A DNA stretch of 64,000 bases from Chlorocebus sabaeus (GCF_047675955.1 NC_132918.1:86133139-86197138); one strand, 5' to 3'. Shown: positions 11,426 to 23,090, counted from the stretch's first letter. A program made the numbers and translations. The notes: generated by a model from the sequence alone, not told the origin.

Positions 11426-11429
11426 AAGA

Positions 11430-12068
11430 TGTTCAGATAAAAAGCATCATTAGAAATAAAGATAAACGACTGAATCACCAGGATTGCACAGCAATGATCA
11501 GATTGACAAAGCAATTTTATAGTAGTATGCACCTAATAACAAAACCTCAAATTAAAGTAAAAATTGATAGGTCAACAAAGAGATGTGAATAACAATACTA
11601 CCATTTTAGTAAGAAATTTTAGCATGATTCTCTCACGGATAATCACACTAACTGGGTGAAAGTGAATAAGGATATGTAAGATTTGAATACTTCTATTAAC
11701 AAATTTATTTTGGTGGACACTTTTAAAACCTTGAGTCCTTTTATTGAAAAAACACAGTCTACTAAAACGTAAGAAACTGTTGGGAAAATATGCCATGTAC
11801 TTAGCCATAAAACTAGTTTCAACAAATGTCAAAAGACTGGCATCATGTAAACCACATTTTGTGACTACAATATAATAAATCAATGGAAATTCATTTTAAA
11901 AGTTAGAAATCAATAAAAACTGTAATACCAATAAAAGTAATAACCTGCTTTCCAGGCAAGTTTTGCCAAACATTTAAGAAATAGATAAGTGCAATTTATA
12001 AAAATATTTACAGATCACAGAAAAAAAAAAGAATAGCTTCAAAATTATTTTGTGCAAGTGTCATAACC
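11430..12068 (+). mobile_element. Old L1M ORF2 fragment, 5' part
   Basis: Reads as decayed L1 ORF2 in the sense direction. The endonuclease region is seen as tagtatgcacctaataacaa and cttagccataaaactagttt, then gaccacaatgg-like and gaaatcaataa blocks. The start of the reverse transcriptase segment follows: gccaaacatttaagaaatag at 11967. All frames are riddled with stops. The MaLR element at 12069 splits it and the rest continues at 15721. Confidence 0.75.
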
Positions 12069-12701
12069 TGATATGGTTTGGATGTTTTTCCCCTCAAAAT
12101 ATCATGTTGAAATATAATCTCTAATGTTGAAGGTGGAACCTCGTGGGAGGTACTGAATCATGGGGCTGCTTTCTCATGATTGGCTTAGTGCCATCCCCTT
12201 AGCAATGATTGAGTTCACACTCATTTCACACAAGATCTGGTTGTGTAAAAGAGCCTGGGTCCTCCCTTTTCTTTTCCTGCTCCCTCTCTTACCCTGTGAC
12301 AAAATGACTCCCCTTTTGCCTTCTGCCTTTTTTGGAAGCATCCTGAGGCCCTCGCCAGAAGTGGATGCTGCTGCTATGCTTCTTGCAGCCTGTCCTTGTG
12401 ATAGAAAAGAAAAGAGCATCTTCAGGAGAATAGTGTAAGCAGGCTGTGTTGCAACCATTGCTAGAGAGATTAATGTGAGTAAAAGGGATCCAAGTGCTAA
12501 TAGCCAAGACAATTGGAAAAAGTCTTTGAAGGCATTTCCAAGATCTTGGAGACAGGGCCTCCCATCACAGGACCAGAGGTCTAGGAGGAAAGTCTGAGTG
12601 CCCAGGTACATACAGAACTATAAGCCAAAATAAATCTCTTTGTTTTATAAATGATCAAGTCTTAGGTATTTCTTTATAGCAGTGCAAAACAGACTCATGC
12701 A
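12069..12701 (+). repeat. 5' LTR of the MaLR element
   Basis: Starts tgatatggtttggatg and ends aacagactcatgca. Its 3' third contains gccaaaataaatctctttg, the polyadenylation hexamer region. At 633 bp it is some 220 bp longer than the 3' LTR (413 bp) because of a foreign block at about 12393-12611 that matches the element's own internal region. Confidence 0.88.
12393..12611 (+). repeat. Internal-region fragment embedded in the 5' LTR
   Basis: This block aligns by eye to 13187-13388 of the internal region of the same element. Shared stretches include gagtaaaaggga, ggcatttccaagatctt and cccagaggtct/accagaggtct, in the same order and orientation. I estimate roughly 80% identity. The LTR sequence is intact on either side: cttcttgcagcctg before and cagaactataagcc after. 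Confidence 0.8.
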
Positions 12702-13595
12702 GAAAATTAGTACCAAGGAGTGGGATATTGCTATCATAATCCTTGAAGATGTGAAAGCATATTTGGAATAGGGTATTAGAAGTTGGAAGAGTTTGGAAGG
12801 CTCAGAAGAAGAGAGGAAGATGAGGGAAAGTTTCGAACATCTTACAGACTGGTTAAGTGGTTATGACCAAAATGCTGATAGAAATATGGACAGTGAGGGC
12901 CAGACTGATGAGGGCTCACATGAAAATGAAGAGGTTCTTAGGAACCAGAGCAAAGAACTTGGTTGCATCGTGTCCATGTCCTAGGAATCTGTGGAAGTTT
13001 GACCTTAAGAGGGATGATGTGGGGTATCTGGGTGAAGAAATTTCTAACCAGCAAAGCTTTCAAGGTGTTGTGTGGCTACCACTAACAGCCAACAATCATA
13101 TATTGGAGCAAAGAAATTACTTAATGTTGGAACTTATATTTAAAGAGAAGCAGAGGATAAAAATTTGAAAAATGTGAAACCTGGCCCTGTGATAGTGAAG
13201 GAAAGTCTTTTCAGAAGAAGAATCCAAGCAGGCTGCAGAGCAACCATTCCCAGAGAGATTAGCATGAGTAAAAGGGAGCCAATAGCTAATAGCGGAAACA
13301 ATAGGAATAAGGCCTTGAAGGCATTTCCAAGATCTTGAAGACAGCCCATCCTATCACAAGCCCAGAGGTCTATGAGGAAAGAGTGGTTTCAGGGGCCACA
13401 CCTGGGGCCCCATTCCCCAGACTTGGGACATTGCTCCCCACATTCTGGGTGTTCCAGCTCCAGCTGCAGCTCAAACGTCCCAGAACAGCTTAGGCTGCCA
13501 CTCCAGATGGCACAAGCCATAGATTTGGTGGTTTCCACATGGTGTTAAATCTGCAGCCACACAAAATGTGAGTCCAAGAGAGGCTTGGCAACTGC
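12702..13595 (+). mobile_element. MaLR internal sequence, 5' part
   Basis: Non-LTR internal sequence starting gaaaattagtaccaaggag. It carries the typical MaLR internal blocks, such as gcttggcaactg at the end where the ERVK LTR enters. No intact gag-like frame. Hydrophobic-looking minus-strand frames at 12174-12611 and 13140-13349 are antisense shadows of the same repeated block, which is why they resemble each other. Confidence 0.8.
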
Positions 13596-13601
13596 TCCCT
13601 G

Positions 13602-14600
13602 TATCGGGGGAACCCACCCTCAATATTTCAACGTAGGTTCTATTTTCCGTAAGTGTCAGCCAGCTGAGAAATAAAGAGTACAAAGAGAGGAATTTTACAG
13701 CTGGGCCTCTGGGGGTGACATCACATATCAGTAGGACTGTGATGCCCGCCAAAGTCTCAGACCAGCAAGTTTTTATTAAGGGTTTCAAAAGGGGAGGGGG
13801 TGTAATAACAGGGAGTAGATCACATGCTTCAAAAGGCAAAAAGCAGAACAAAGATCACATGCTTCTGAGGGAACAGGACAAAAGACAAAACAGAACTACT
13901 GATAAGGGTCTTTGTTCAGCGGTGCATGTATTGTCTTGATAAACATCTTAAACAACAGAAAACAGTTTGAGAATAGAGAACTGGTCTGACCACAAATTTA
14001 CCAGGGCAGAGTTTTTTCCCCACCCTAATAAGCTTGAGGGTACTGCAGGAGAGCAGGGTGTATTTCAGTCTTTATCTCAACTGCATAAGAAAGACACTCC
14101 CAGAGCAGCTGTTTATAGACCTCCCCCAGGAATGCATTCCTTCCTCAGGGTATTAATTATTAATATTCCTTGCTAGGAAAAGAATTTAGCAATATCTTCC
14201 CTACTTGCATGTCCATTTATAGGCTCTCTGCAAGAAGAAAAATATGGCTCTATTTTGCCCGACCCCACAGGCAGTCAGACCTTATGGTTGTCTTCCTTTG
14301 TTCCCTGAAAATCGCTGTTATTCTGTTCTTTTTCAAGGTGCACTGATTTCTTATTGTTCAAACACACATGTTTTACAACCAATCTGTACAGTTAACACAA
14401 TTATCACAGTGATCCTGCTGTGATGTACCTCCTAAGCTTGTGAAGATAACAGGATTAAGAGATAAAAGTAAGACAGGCAAAAGAAATTATAAAAGTATTA
14501 TTTGGGAACTCATAAATGTCCATGAAATCTTCACAATTTATGTTCCTCTGCCACGGCTCCAGCCGGTCCCTCCGTTCGGGATCCCTGACTTCCCGCAACA
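13602..14600 (-). mobile_element. Solo ERVK-type LTR (LTR13-like), antisense
   Basis: A 999-bp LTR whose complement starts TGTTGCGGGAAGTCAGGGA and ends CCCCGATA. It is flanked by near-perfect 6-bp target duplications tccctg (13596-13601) and tcccta (14601-14606), the length expected for class II (HERV-K-like) integrations. A minus-strand AATAAA signal lies at 13772-13777, shortly before the LTR 3' end. No internal viral sequence is attached. MaLR internal sequence continues on both sides. LTR13 is my best recollection of the family; other HERV-K LTR groups are possible. Confidence 0.85.
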
Positions 14601-14606
14601 TCCCTA

Positions 14607-15302
14607 GATGCCAGAAGACTTAACGGAAAGCCCAGGTTCCCAGGCAGAAGCCTGCTGCAGGGGCAGACCCTCCACAGAGAGACTCTATTAGGGCAGTGCC
14701 AAGGAGAAATGTGGGGTCAGAGCTCCCACACAGTCTTCAATGGGACACTGCCTAGTGGAGCTGTGGGAAATGGGCTGCTACCCCTCAGGTCCCAGAATTG
14801 TAGAGACACAGACAACTTGGGTCCTGAGCCTGGAAAAGCTGAAGGCACTTAACTCCAACCCATGACACCAGATGTAGGGGCTGCACCCAGCAAAGCCACA
14901 GAGGCCAAGCTGCCCAAGGTCTTCGGAGCCCCCTCCTTGTACCAGTGTGCACAGGTTGTGAGACATGGAGACAAGGGAGATTATTTTAGACTTTAATGTT
15001 CAATATCTGCCCTGCTAAGTTTCAGACTTGCATGGGGCCAATTGCTCCTTTGTTTTGGCCAAGTTTTGCCTTTTGAATGGGAATGTCTACTCAATGTCTG
15101 TACCACTATTGTATCTTGGGATTAAATAACTTGTATTATTTTTGCAGGATTATAGCTGAAAGTAACTTTGCTTGAGTCTCAGATGAGACTGAGGACTTTG
15201 AACTTAATGCTGGGATGAGTTAAGTTTTGGGGGACTGTTGGGATAGATTATTTTATTTTGCAATATGAGAATTACATAAGATTTGGGGGACCAGGGATAG
15301 AA
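14607..15302 (+). mobile_element. MaLR internal sequence, 3' part
   Basis: Continues the internal region across the ERVK LTR (gccagaagacttaacgg...). It includes the blocks cactgcctagtggagctgtg, gtgagacatggagacaaggg and gcatggggccaattgctcc, and ends just before the 3' LTR with gatttgggggaccagggatag. No coding capacity remains. Confidence 0.85.
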
Positions 15303-15715
15303 TGTTATGGTTTGAATGTGTGTCCCCTACAAATCTCATGTTAAAATATAATCTCCAATGTTGGAGGTGGTACACAGTGGGAGGTATTGGATCATGGGGG
15401 CAGATCTCTCACGAGTTACTTAACATCATCCCCTTGGTAATAAGTTCTCATTCACTAGTTCACACGACATCTGGTTGTGTGAAGGAGCCTGGGATCTCCT
15501 CCTTCTCTGTCTTTCTCCCCATCTTGTCATGTGATATGATTGCTCCTCCAGCTTCTGCCATGAATGGAAGCTTCTTGTGGCCCTCAACTGGAGCAGGTGC
15601 TAACACCGTACTTCTGGCACAGCCTGCAGAACTGTAAGCCAAAATAAACTTATTTTCTTTATAAATGACCTAGTGTTAAATATTCCTTTATAGCAATGCA
15701 AAACAGACTAACACA
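15303..15715 (+). repeat. 3' LTR of the MaLR element
   Basis: Starts tgttatggtttgaatgtg and ends gactaacaca. It contains AATAAA at 15643-15648. At 413 bp it shows the ordinary LTR layout, without the extra block seen in the 5' LTR. Confidence 0.9.
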
Positions 15716-15720
15716 TAACT

Positions 15721-16010
15721 TTTTAAATTATATTTCAAGTTCTCATATAACTTTTATTGCTTTGAAAACTTTATAACCATTGTAAACTTCATAACAAAAC
15801 CAAACTGACAATATAGTAAAAGGCAATTATGGCCCATTCCCCCTTAAGAATGTACATGTAAATACACCAACCATAATTCTGGAAACTAGAATCCAACAAT
15901 GTATGAAAAACAGAAGATAATAAATCATGACAACGTTTCACTAATCTCAAAAATGTTGTCTCAATGTCATTGCAAATCTGGAATTACATACCCTTTTATT
16001 ATTCAGTCAA
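15721..16010 (+). mobile_element. Old L1M ORF2 fragment, continued
   Basis: Picks up the L1 ORF2 reverse transcriptase region where 12068 left off: cataacaaaaccaaactgac, tggaaactagaatccaacaa and a catgacaacgtttcactaat block corresponding to the 'HDQVGF' coding segment. Decayed, with many stops. Homology fades after about 16010. Confidence 0.65.
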
Positions 16011-16649
16011 AAGATAATCGAGGTGAGATTTTTTACTTGTGATAAAATTATTACAAATCTTTAATTTTGTCTCTGTTAAACAGTCAAGGATTAGTACCAA
16101 AAAATTGTATCTTTAGATATACAAAAATAAGAATAATGATGACTATTAGATAATTGCTGTAATAACTACTAAAATATATATTCTAGAAGAAAGGAATAGT
16201 GAACGTAGAGAGATATTTTGAAATCTGTAAAACAATGAGGAGCCAAAATGATTATTAGTGCATGTCAGTTAAAGCTAATAAATCTTTGTTGAAGAATAAT
16301 AACATTAACTTTAACTATGTTTAAAAATATAGAAATAAAATGACAGAAAATAATAGAAATGAAATCAGAGATGTTCAGTGTTAATATAGTTATAAGGATA
16401 TTGATGTTTTCTTAAGAAGCAAATACTCTATATTTTCTCTATAAATTCATATATATTATATATATAATTAATCTATGTATGTAATACATACCATATATAA
16501 GGATTATACCCTTATATAAGAGTCAGTAGAGTTAATGGTTGGTGTGTTGTTTTTCTTTTATATTGTATTTCACACTTTTCTGTATTTAAAGTTTTTTTTC
16601 AGACAAAGAAAGTAGGGACATGCATTTGCATGGAGGATTTGTCAAAGGA
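16011..16649. other. AT-rich DNA
   Basis: Possibly further L1M, but too diverged to tell. Contains a (TA)n-rich patch near 16447-16505. Confidence 0.35.
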
Positions 16650-17010
16650 CAGGTAGTTACATATTACTGGAGGATAGGATAAAGAAGGAGGAATAGGCTA
16701 GTAATATAGATGGAAAGCATATTATGAAATTTCTTGTGCAAACATGCAAAGGAAACGGCACTTTCAATAAAAGCTAATAGATTGCCATATAACAGTTACA
16801 ACAGCAGAAGTAATTTTAACGGATTTATAATTTAGAAAAATATCTAGAATAGCAGAGTGACTGATGATATTGTGAAGTTAGAGGCAGAAAGACAAATAGC
16901 ATATTATAGAAGTCCAAGTAAGAGATAATGTCGACCTAAATTAAAATGTTAAGAACGAGTCAAGCAAAAAGGACAATATTGAAAGTTACTTTTGAGTCAT
17001 CCTTACTTCT
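16650..17010 (-). mobile_element. LINE L2 body fragment
   Basis: Blocks in antisense L2 order: acggatttataatttagaaaa (consensus 'cagatttgtgttttagaaag'), gactgatgatattgtgaagt and agaagtccaagtaagagataa ('gtagtccaggcgagagatga'). Confidence 0.6.
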
Positions 17011-18228
17011 TAAAATTTTCCCTCACAAGGCAGAATTTGCAGACTACTTAATAGCTCAGTGGTCATCCTCTATATAACTGCTAGATTCTGATCTAGAGCA
17101 TCAAATAATACACAATATTGCTAGATGTATTAAAAATAAAATTGCCTTGCTGGAAAGCTGAGTCTTCTAGTTGGCGAAAAGATGGTCTAGACCTAAGCAC
17201 TTTTCTAGCATTATTTTCTATCCTTTAAAGAGGTGCAGTGCCTTTTTCTTTAAGAGCCTGAAACTTAACTTTTCTGTTAATTCTATTATCAATCATTGTA
17301 AAATTTTCCATTTAGTATGCTTGACTGAATAACAATTGAATTTTGTTTCTGTGCAGAGGTAATTGGCTTGGCCAAAATAATCCCATTTCATTTTCCATCC
17401 AAATACATGTTTTAATCAACACTTGAAGATGTTACACAGTGAAATACAGGAATTTCAAATCTGGTTAAAGGAAATTCATGTCAGAAGCACTGAATGAAAA
17501 CACAGGCTACATAGGTCTGGAGAATTAGTTTATTTTATGAAACAAAAGTAGCAAATGTTTCTTTTTCCTCTTTAATAGGAAGTCAGGGCAGTTGGGAATT
17601 GTCCTCAGTTATGATTCTTCTCTATATAAATTTCCAGTAGAAGGTACTGGAAAAAATACTATTAAGGAAAAGGAAGCATGCTAGATTAATTAGAAATAAA
17701 AATGAGAAAGATTTATAAAATTACCTGGACTTTTCTCCCAACAACTGACTCCAGGGAGCTTTTAATCACACATTCATTTGCACAGCTTTTATAAATTCTA
17801 TGCCATGTTCTACAAACACACTGTCTTCAAACTCACTGAAAAATATATGATATCTATATTTTGACTTCAAAAAAATTATAACACTCTTAGAGTTTGCTTT
17901 TTAGAGGTAAAATACTAAACGAAATATTGACCAAGAATATAGATACACGTGTTTAAAAAGCAGTCTCTGAGAAGACTGATAAATACATTGTTTATTTAGA
18001 ATAGAATTAATAGATCTTCAATTCTTACAAACTAAATGCACAAAGTTGGCCAACAGAATAATTTGTTAAGTTATGTAATTTTTGGTAGACGATTTTTTAA
18101 GTAGCTAGTTTGTATTTAGACTCAGGACTAGCTTATAGACTATGCTGAATTGATTTTAATATATTAGGCACACCTGCTTTCCTTGCAGTAAGGAAGATAC
18201 TCTGCACCCATTTTCAGTGGATACGTGC
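17011..18228. other. Unclassified AT-rich DNA
   Basis: No gene and no repeat family recognised over about 1.2 kb. Confidence 0.4.
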
Positions 18229-18306
18229 ATGAACACACACACACATGCACACACACACACATGCACACGCCAACACACACACGCATACATGCACACACAT
18301 ACACCT
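18229..18306. repeat. (CA)n microsatellite, interrupted
   Basis: A CA-rich run with atgc, gcc and cgcat interruptions. The Cys/Val-rich minus-strand frame over it is an artefact of the repeat. Confidence 0.9.
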
Positions 18307-18831
18307 CAAGTCTGGTTACATCTCTCTTTTTCTCTCCATCTCTTTTCTGCATAATGGTGCTATCATAGACTCATAAAATTTGTTTATCTAAATATTGTTC
18401 TGTTGTGTTACCTCTGTGTCTTAATTTAGTGTATTATTTCCTTTGAGTTTTTAAGTCTAAAAAACATTCTGTCCTCATCCAATAGATGCTGAATCTGTTA
18501 GTTTAAGCTAAAGAACTACTTTATTTCTCTTATCTCCAAATTCTTGGTGAAAGGAAGGCATTTGTCATGGTAGAAGTTTCTATTACATGACAATTAGAAA
18601 AAAAGTGTGAACAAGAGTATCAATAAGTCAGAGTCACAGGAAATGAGCCATGGCAAATCTTTCCTTATCAGGTGTCAGTGTTATTGAAGGCTTCTTTTAA
18701 TATCATGTTCTCTGTGGTGGCTTTGTAGTTATCAAGCAAAATTCTGACAATCAATTTCCAGAGTATGCTTCCTTATTAAAATATAATGTACTCACTGATT
18801 GATCCAGAAATACACATATATAGTATATAAC
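18307..18831. other. Unclassified DNA
   Basis: No supported feature. Confidence 0.35.
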
Positions 18832-18868
18832 AGTATCTATTTATCTATCTATCCATCTATCTATATGT
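18832..18868. repeat. (TATC)n microsatellite
   Basis: About eight tetranucleotide units (tatc/catc) with small imperfections, then tatatgtttacatacatac. Confidence 0.85.
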
Positions 18869-19890
18869 TTACATACATACTTTAAACATAAAGGCAAAAA
18901 GTATAACTTTTTATTTTCATCATTTCAAAAAAGTTTTATGTTAAAAACGCTCTTCTTGCTTGAAAACATATGGAATCATTCAGTTAATGATTGATCAATC
19001 ATTACCACTGTTTGCAGCTTACAACTGACTACTTCCTGCAGAACATTGCCTCATCAGGATTCACGTGTTCCACTTTGCTGCCTTTATTCACTAACTTGAC
19101 TGTTTCCTCTGGCCCCAGAACAGGCAAAAATATCGGTGTAGCTGAGTCATTGTATCTTGAAGTAATAGCATTTGAGATGCCATCTCTAGGATCTAGGATT
19201 TTTGTTCAAAACCAGCAATAATGTTTCTGTCCATATCCCAAAGCCCAAAGCATTTGACCTTGCAGAGATGCTTAATAACTGACTATTTGACAGAATTTTT
19301 AGAGATCTTTTTCAAATCTACATGCACTCTGAAATCCTAGAAACAAACAGTCAGAATAGTGTGATGATTTACCTGGCTCTGCCGTTATCTCACTGTGAAG
19401 TTTTCTCCTCTCAGAGGCTTTATAAATAACGGCTTTGGCTTCCCAAAGTTCACCTCACTGAAAAGATTAAGTATATTTCCTCTCATAGCAATAGCCTATA
19501 AGAAGCTGGGCAGAAAAACAAAATGCAAATTTTTGCTCAACTGTAAATGATCCCAGTTGTGACAAAATTCAAATCAGGTGTCGGTAATAAATGTAACTCA
19601 TCAAGATAGAAATCTCAGTGGTCTGGCAGCAAACCCTAAATCACTCTGTTTTCCGGAGTCATTGTAACAGCTAGGATATTATGACCAGGATTTCTATACA
19701 CTAATTTGACCAGGTTGGCCTTTCCTGGCTCTGGGGTTAATGTACAGAAGAAGCAAATGAATGATATAGCAAGACAATCAAAACAATAAGTTGGCATTTT
19801 AATTCTAATTTTACAGAGAGACATGTTTATCATACATTTTAAACAGTTCAAGTTATAAAACATTTATCGGTATCTGGGAGTATTTTTAAA
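18869..19890. other. Non-repetitive-looking DNA
   Basis: About 1 kb without recognised repeats. It has a slightly higher GC content around 19020-19200 and a 76-codon frame that I do not believe is coding (no domain, no splice context). Confidence 0.4.
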
Positions 19891-19903
19891 AATTACTAAA
19901 TAC

Positions 19904-20202
19904 AGCCCGGCACGGTGGCTCACGCCTGTAATCCCAGCACTTTGGGAGGCCGAGGCAGGCGGATCACAAAGTCAGGAGATTGAGACCATCCTGGCGAACA
20001 CGGTGAAACCCCGTTTCTACTAAAAATACAAAAAGTTAGCCGGGAGTGTTGGCGGGCACCTGTAGTCCCAGCTACTCGAGAGGCTGAGGCAGGAGAATGG
20101 CATGAACCTGGGAGGCGGAGGTTGCAGTGAGCCGAGATCACACTACTGCATTCCAGCCTGGGCGACAGAGCCAGACTTTGTCTCAAAAAAAATAATAATA
20201 AT
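19904..20202 (+). mobile_element. Alu SINE, Y-like
   Basis: A full dimeric Alu with the AluY-type left arm (gatcacaaagtcaggagattgagaccatcctggc), a linker of ctactaaaaatacaaaaagtt, and a tail that has mutated to (aat)n. Imperfect target duplications: aattactaaata at 19891-19902 and aattacaaaata at 20203-20214. Confidence 0.93.
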
Positions 20203-20214
20203 AATTACAAAATA

Positions 20215-20744
20215 AAAAAGTAAAAGTACGACCAGTTGGACCTATAATCTCACTTCTTTTAGGTCACCATTCTTTGCCAGATGTTCTCTCTCTGACTCTA
20301 CTCCATTTAACAATGCATAAATTCATACATAAAAAAATACATATATAAAGTGGAATTAAAATATACAATTTTGAAACTTCTTTATTCAGTTAAAATATGT
20401 TGTATATTTTTTCATGTCAGCATACATAAATCAATCTCATTTTTTAAGGCAGCACAATATTATATTGGACAGATGTATCATAAGTACCATGATTGATTTA
20501 ATCAATTTTTAAGGAAAGACATTTACATTGTATTTAGTTTTATTCTCAAATAAAACATTGCTACAATGAACATCTTAATACACATATTTTTGTCCTCGAT
20601 TGCATTTATCTGATAAATTCCTGGAAGCAGAATTGCTTGCATCAGAACAAATTCTCAATAAATATTTTCAGACTTAAAAAACTTTACTAATGAAATCAGT
20701 TAGATGTATTTTCAATCCTAGTTTTAACTTTCATTTCTTCAATT
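20215..20744. other. AT-rich DNA
   Basis: No feature supported. Some blocks (tttttcatgtcagcatacat, aacattgctacaatgaacat) are reminiscent of old L1 3' sequence, but not enough to call. Confidence 0.35.
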
Positions 20745-20758
20745 AAGAGTTAATGTTA

Positions 20759-21040
20759 GGCTGGGTGCAGTGGTTCACGCCTGTAATTCCAACACTTTCA
20801 GAGGCCGAGGCAGGCAGACCATCTGAGGTTGGGAGTTCGAGACCAGTCTGACCAACATGGCAAAATCCCATCTCTACTAAAAATACAAAAATGGTCGTCA
20901 GGCATGGTGGTGAGTGCCTATAATCCCAGCTAGGGGAGGCTGAGGCAGGAGAATTGCTTGAACCCAAGAGGCAGAGGTTGCAGTAAGCCAAGATTGTACC
21001 ACTGAATCCAGCCTGGACAACAAAGTGAGATCATGTCTCA

Positions 21041-21072
<32 letters not shown>
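20759..21072 (+). mobile_element. Alu SINE, S-type
   Basis: A full Alu ending in a long A tail followed by (gaaaa)n. The flanks aagagttaatgtta (20745-20758) and aagagctactgtaa (21073-21086) are an imperfect 14-bp target duplication. Confidence 0.93.
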
Positions 21073-21089
21073 AAGAGCTACTGTAAATA

Positions 21090-21699
21090 AAGAAGTAAAT
21101 ATCAATAAATATTTTTCCACATTGAAGAACCATTCAGTTCAGTCATGCCTATTACCATAGCAACATACATAATTTAAAAAGTAGCAGCTTTTACAAAAGA
21201 TACGGCAAAAATAAGCCTGCACATGCCACAGTTTTCACCGTCTTTAAATAATGTGTTTCTCAAAGATGTTATCGACAATCCTCTGTTCCTATGGGTTCTT
21301 AGTATGAGATGGCACTATCCATAGACTTTTAAAAAAGTGTTATTTAGAAATCTATAAAAGTACTCTCCAGAAAGACAAATCAAGTAGAAATAAACAATGG
21401 GTTTCTGCGGAACTTATCACTTAAGCTCTGAGGCCAGAATTGCTCATTTCAAATATGATTGACTGTTCTTTATTAAGTTCAACCATATGAAATTGTCATA
21501 GTTGCAGGTCAAATGGTCAAATAGCAGCAATTGCAAATGGCTGGGTCTAATAAAATCAGTAATGGCAGAAACGTCAGGGTAGTGATTCAGAGTATTCTAA
21601 AAAGCATGTATAAATTCCAACTCAAATCCTATGTTCTGGATATTATAATTGCTCCTCATTGTAAAAGCAAAAAAGTAATAGAAACATTGTGGAGCATAT
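21090..21699. other. Unclassified DNA
   Basis: No gene or repeat recognised. It ends where the L1MA-like 5' UTR seems to begin. Confidence 0.35.
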
Positions 21700-22129
21700 A
21701 ACTAGGATGGCTGCATAGGCAAGTGTTGAAAACACTAACTAACTACCCCATCCCCCTGTTGGGATCAGCTCAAAGCCAGGAGGGATTTCTCCCTGTGGGG
21801 TAAAGGTGAACAGGAAAACCCCAGTGGCCCTTATTACCACCATGAACACCTTCAACCTTCACCACAAGGGACTCCTGCAGTCTTCACTGGTACTGAGCCC
21901 AACTGAGGGACTCACAACACCACTGTGCTCCCCCCAGAGAAGAAGCCAATGCTATGTCTTAATCCACCTACTCCCACAGCTGACACCCACCATCTTGGGA
22001 TCAGAGTTGGTGCTATACGGCACCCACCCATAGGTCCTGAGTAGTCATTGTGCCCCTCCACCCCTGGGGTCTTGGTGCCACTGCACCCCACCATTCAGAG
22101 CCTAGGGCACTCAGTTCTCTGCTATCTCT

Positions 22130-22400
22130 AGCCCAAGTTGCTGCTGCACCTTACCATTTCTGAGGATTTATTACTATAGTGCCCTACCCACCAGGGCCTG
22201 AGCTGCTGTGGCATCCACATTCCAGGGACCTTAGTCACCACTGTGCTGCACTCTGCCTTCCAAGGCCTGAGCTGCTGTGATGTTCTGCCTCCCCAGGGAC
22301 TGGGGTCACTTCCACAAGGCAGCTCGCCCCTGGAGGTCTGAGGTACAGTGGTGCTTTTCTTCAGGCTGAGTCACTGCTGGGCTGGGGCCCACCTCCTGGG
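22130..22400 (+). repeat. Degenerate approx. 69-bp tandem repeats in L1 5' UTR
   Basis: gcctgagctgctgtg recurs exactly at 22196-22210 and 22265-22279, a spacing of 69 bp. Weaker copies of the unit (cct..gag..gtgcccc..cacc) precede it. Internally repeated promoter monomers of this sort occur in the 5' UTRs of several older L1 lineages. Confidence 0.6.
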
Positions 22401-22748
22401 AACTGAATAAACTACTTCACTCTACGTCTGAAGTCCATGAGAGGTGTGTGGACATGCCGATGCATTGAGAAGTGCACCCACACTCAGGACTCAGGTGGCA
22501 CAGTATTTTCACAGAACCTTGAACACAGGAACCCAGTTTTGCAGCTTCTCTGAGTACCTGTGTCCTGGAACAAAGTGCAACCAGGTTGCCTGAAAGTCAT
22601 TCCAGACCCAGTGCCAATAGGAATCCCTTGGCTAGAAATTCCCTCTGTGGGGAAAAATACAGTAGTACCCCAACAGCCTTCAACACTGGAGATGCCAACA
22701 ACCCATGCTACTGTCATCAATACCACAAGCAACTGCAACCTTGGCCAC

Positions 22749-23090
22749 TGATACGGTTTGACTGTGTCCCCACCCAAATCTCATCTTGAATTGTAACTCC
22801 CACAATTCCCATGTGTCATGGGAAGAACCTGGCAAGAGGTAATCAGATTATGGGAGCGGGTCTTTCCTGCACTATTCTCATGATAGTGAATGAGTCTCAC
22901 AAGATCTGATGGTTTTATAAATGAGAGTTTCCCTGCACAAGCTCTCTCTTTGCTTGCCACCATCCATGTAAGATGTGACTTGCCCTTCCTTGTCTTCTGC
23001 CATAATTGTGAGGTCTCCCCAGCCATGTGGAATTTTAAGTCCATTAAACCTCTTTTTCTTCCTGGTCTTAGGTAGTCTCAGATTAATACA
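22749..23090 (+). mobile_element. Solo MaLR LTR, MSTA-type
   Basis: Starts tgatacggtttgactgtg and ends cagattaataca. It has typical MST blocks (cccaaatctcatcttgaatt, gtccattaaacctctttttc). Target duplications gccac (22744-22748) and gccat (23091-23095) agree in four of five bases. It lies inside the L1 5' UTR, so it is younger than that L1. Confidence 0.93.

Larger units (their letters stand above)
12069..15715 (+). mobile_element. MaLR element with both LTRs (ERVL-MaLR, MST/MLT1A-type)
   Basis: A complete LTR-internal-LTR structure. The 5' LTR is 12069-12701 (contains an internal-type insertion at about 12393-12611). Internal sequence is 12702-13595 and 14607-15302. The 3' LTR is 15303-15715. 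Target duplications taacc at 12064-12068 and taact at 15716-15720 match in four of five bases, and the L1M sequence continues on both sides, which fixes the insertion. MaLRs carry no functional pol and were mobilised by ERVL-type retroviruses. No intact coding frame survives. An antisense ERVK-type LTR interrupts the internal part. Confidence 0.9.

Noticed and set aside
12174..12611. 145-codon minus-strand frame with hydrophobic stretches, similar to one at 13140-13349
   Set aside because: Both are antisense to the same repeated MaLR internal block. Their similarity is explained by that duplication and not by a gene family.
13471..13851. 126-codon minus-strand frame
   Set aside because: Straddles the junction of MaLR internal sequence and the ERVK-type LTR. 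Its composition comes from these elements and it starts and ends arbitrarily.
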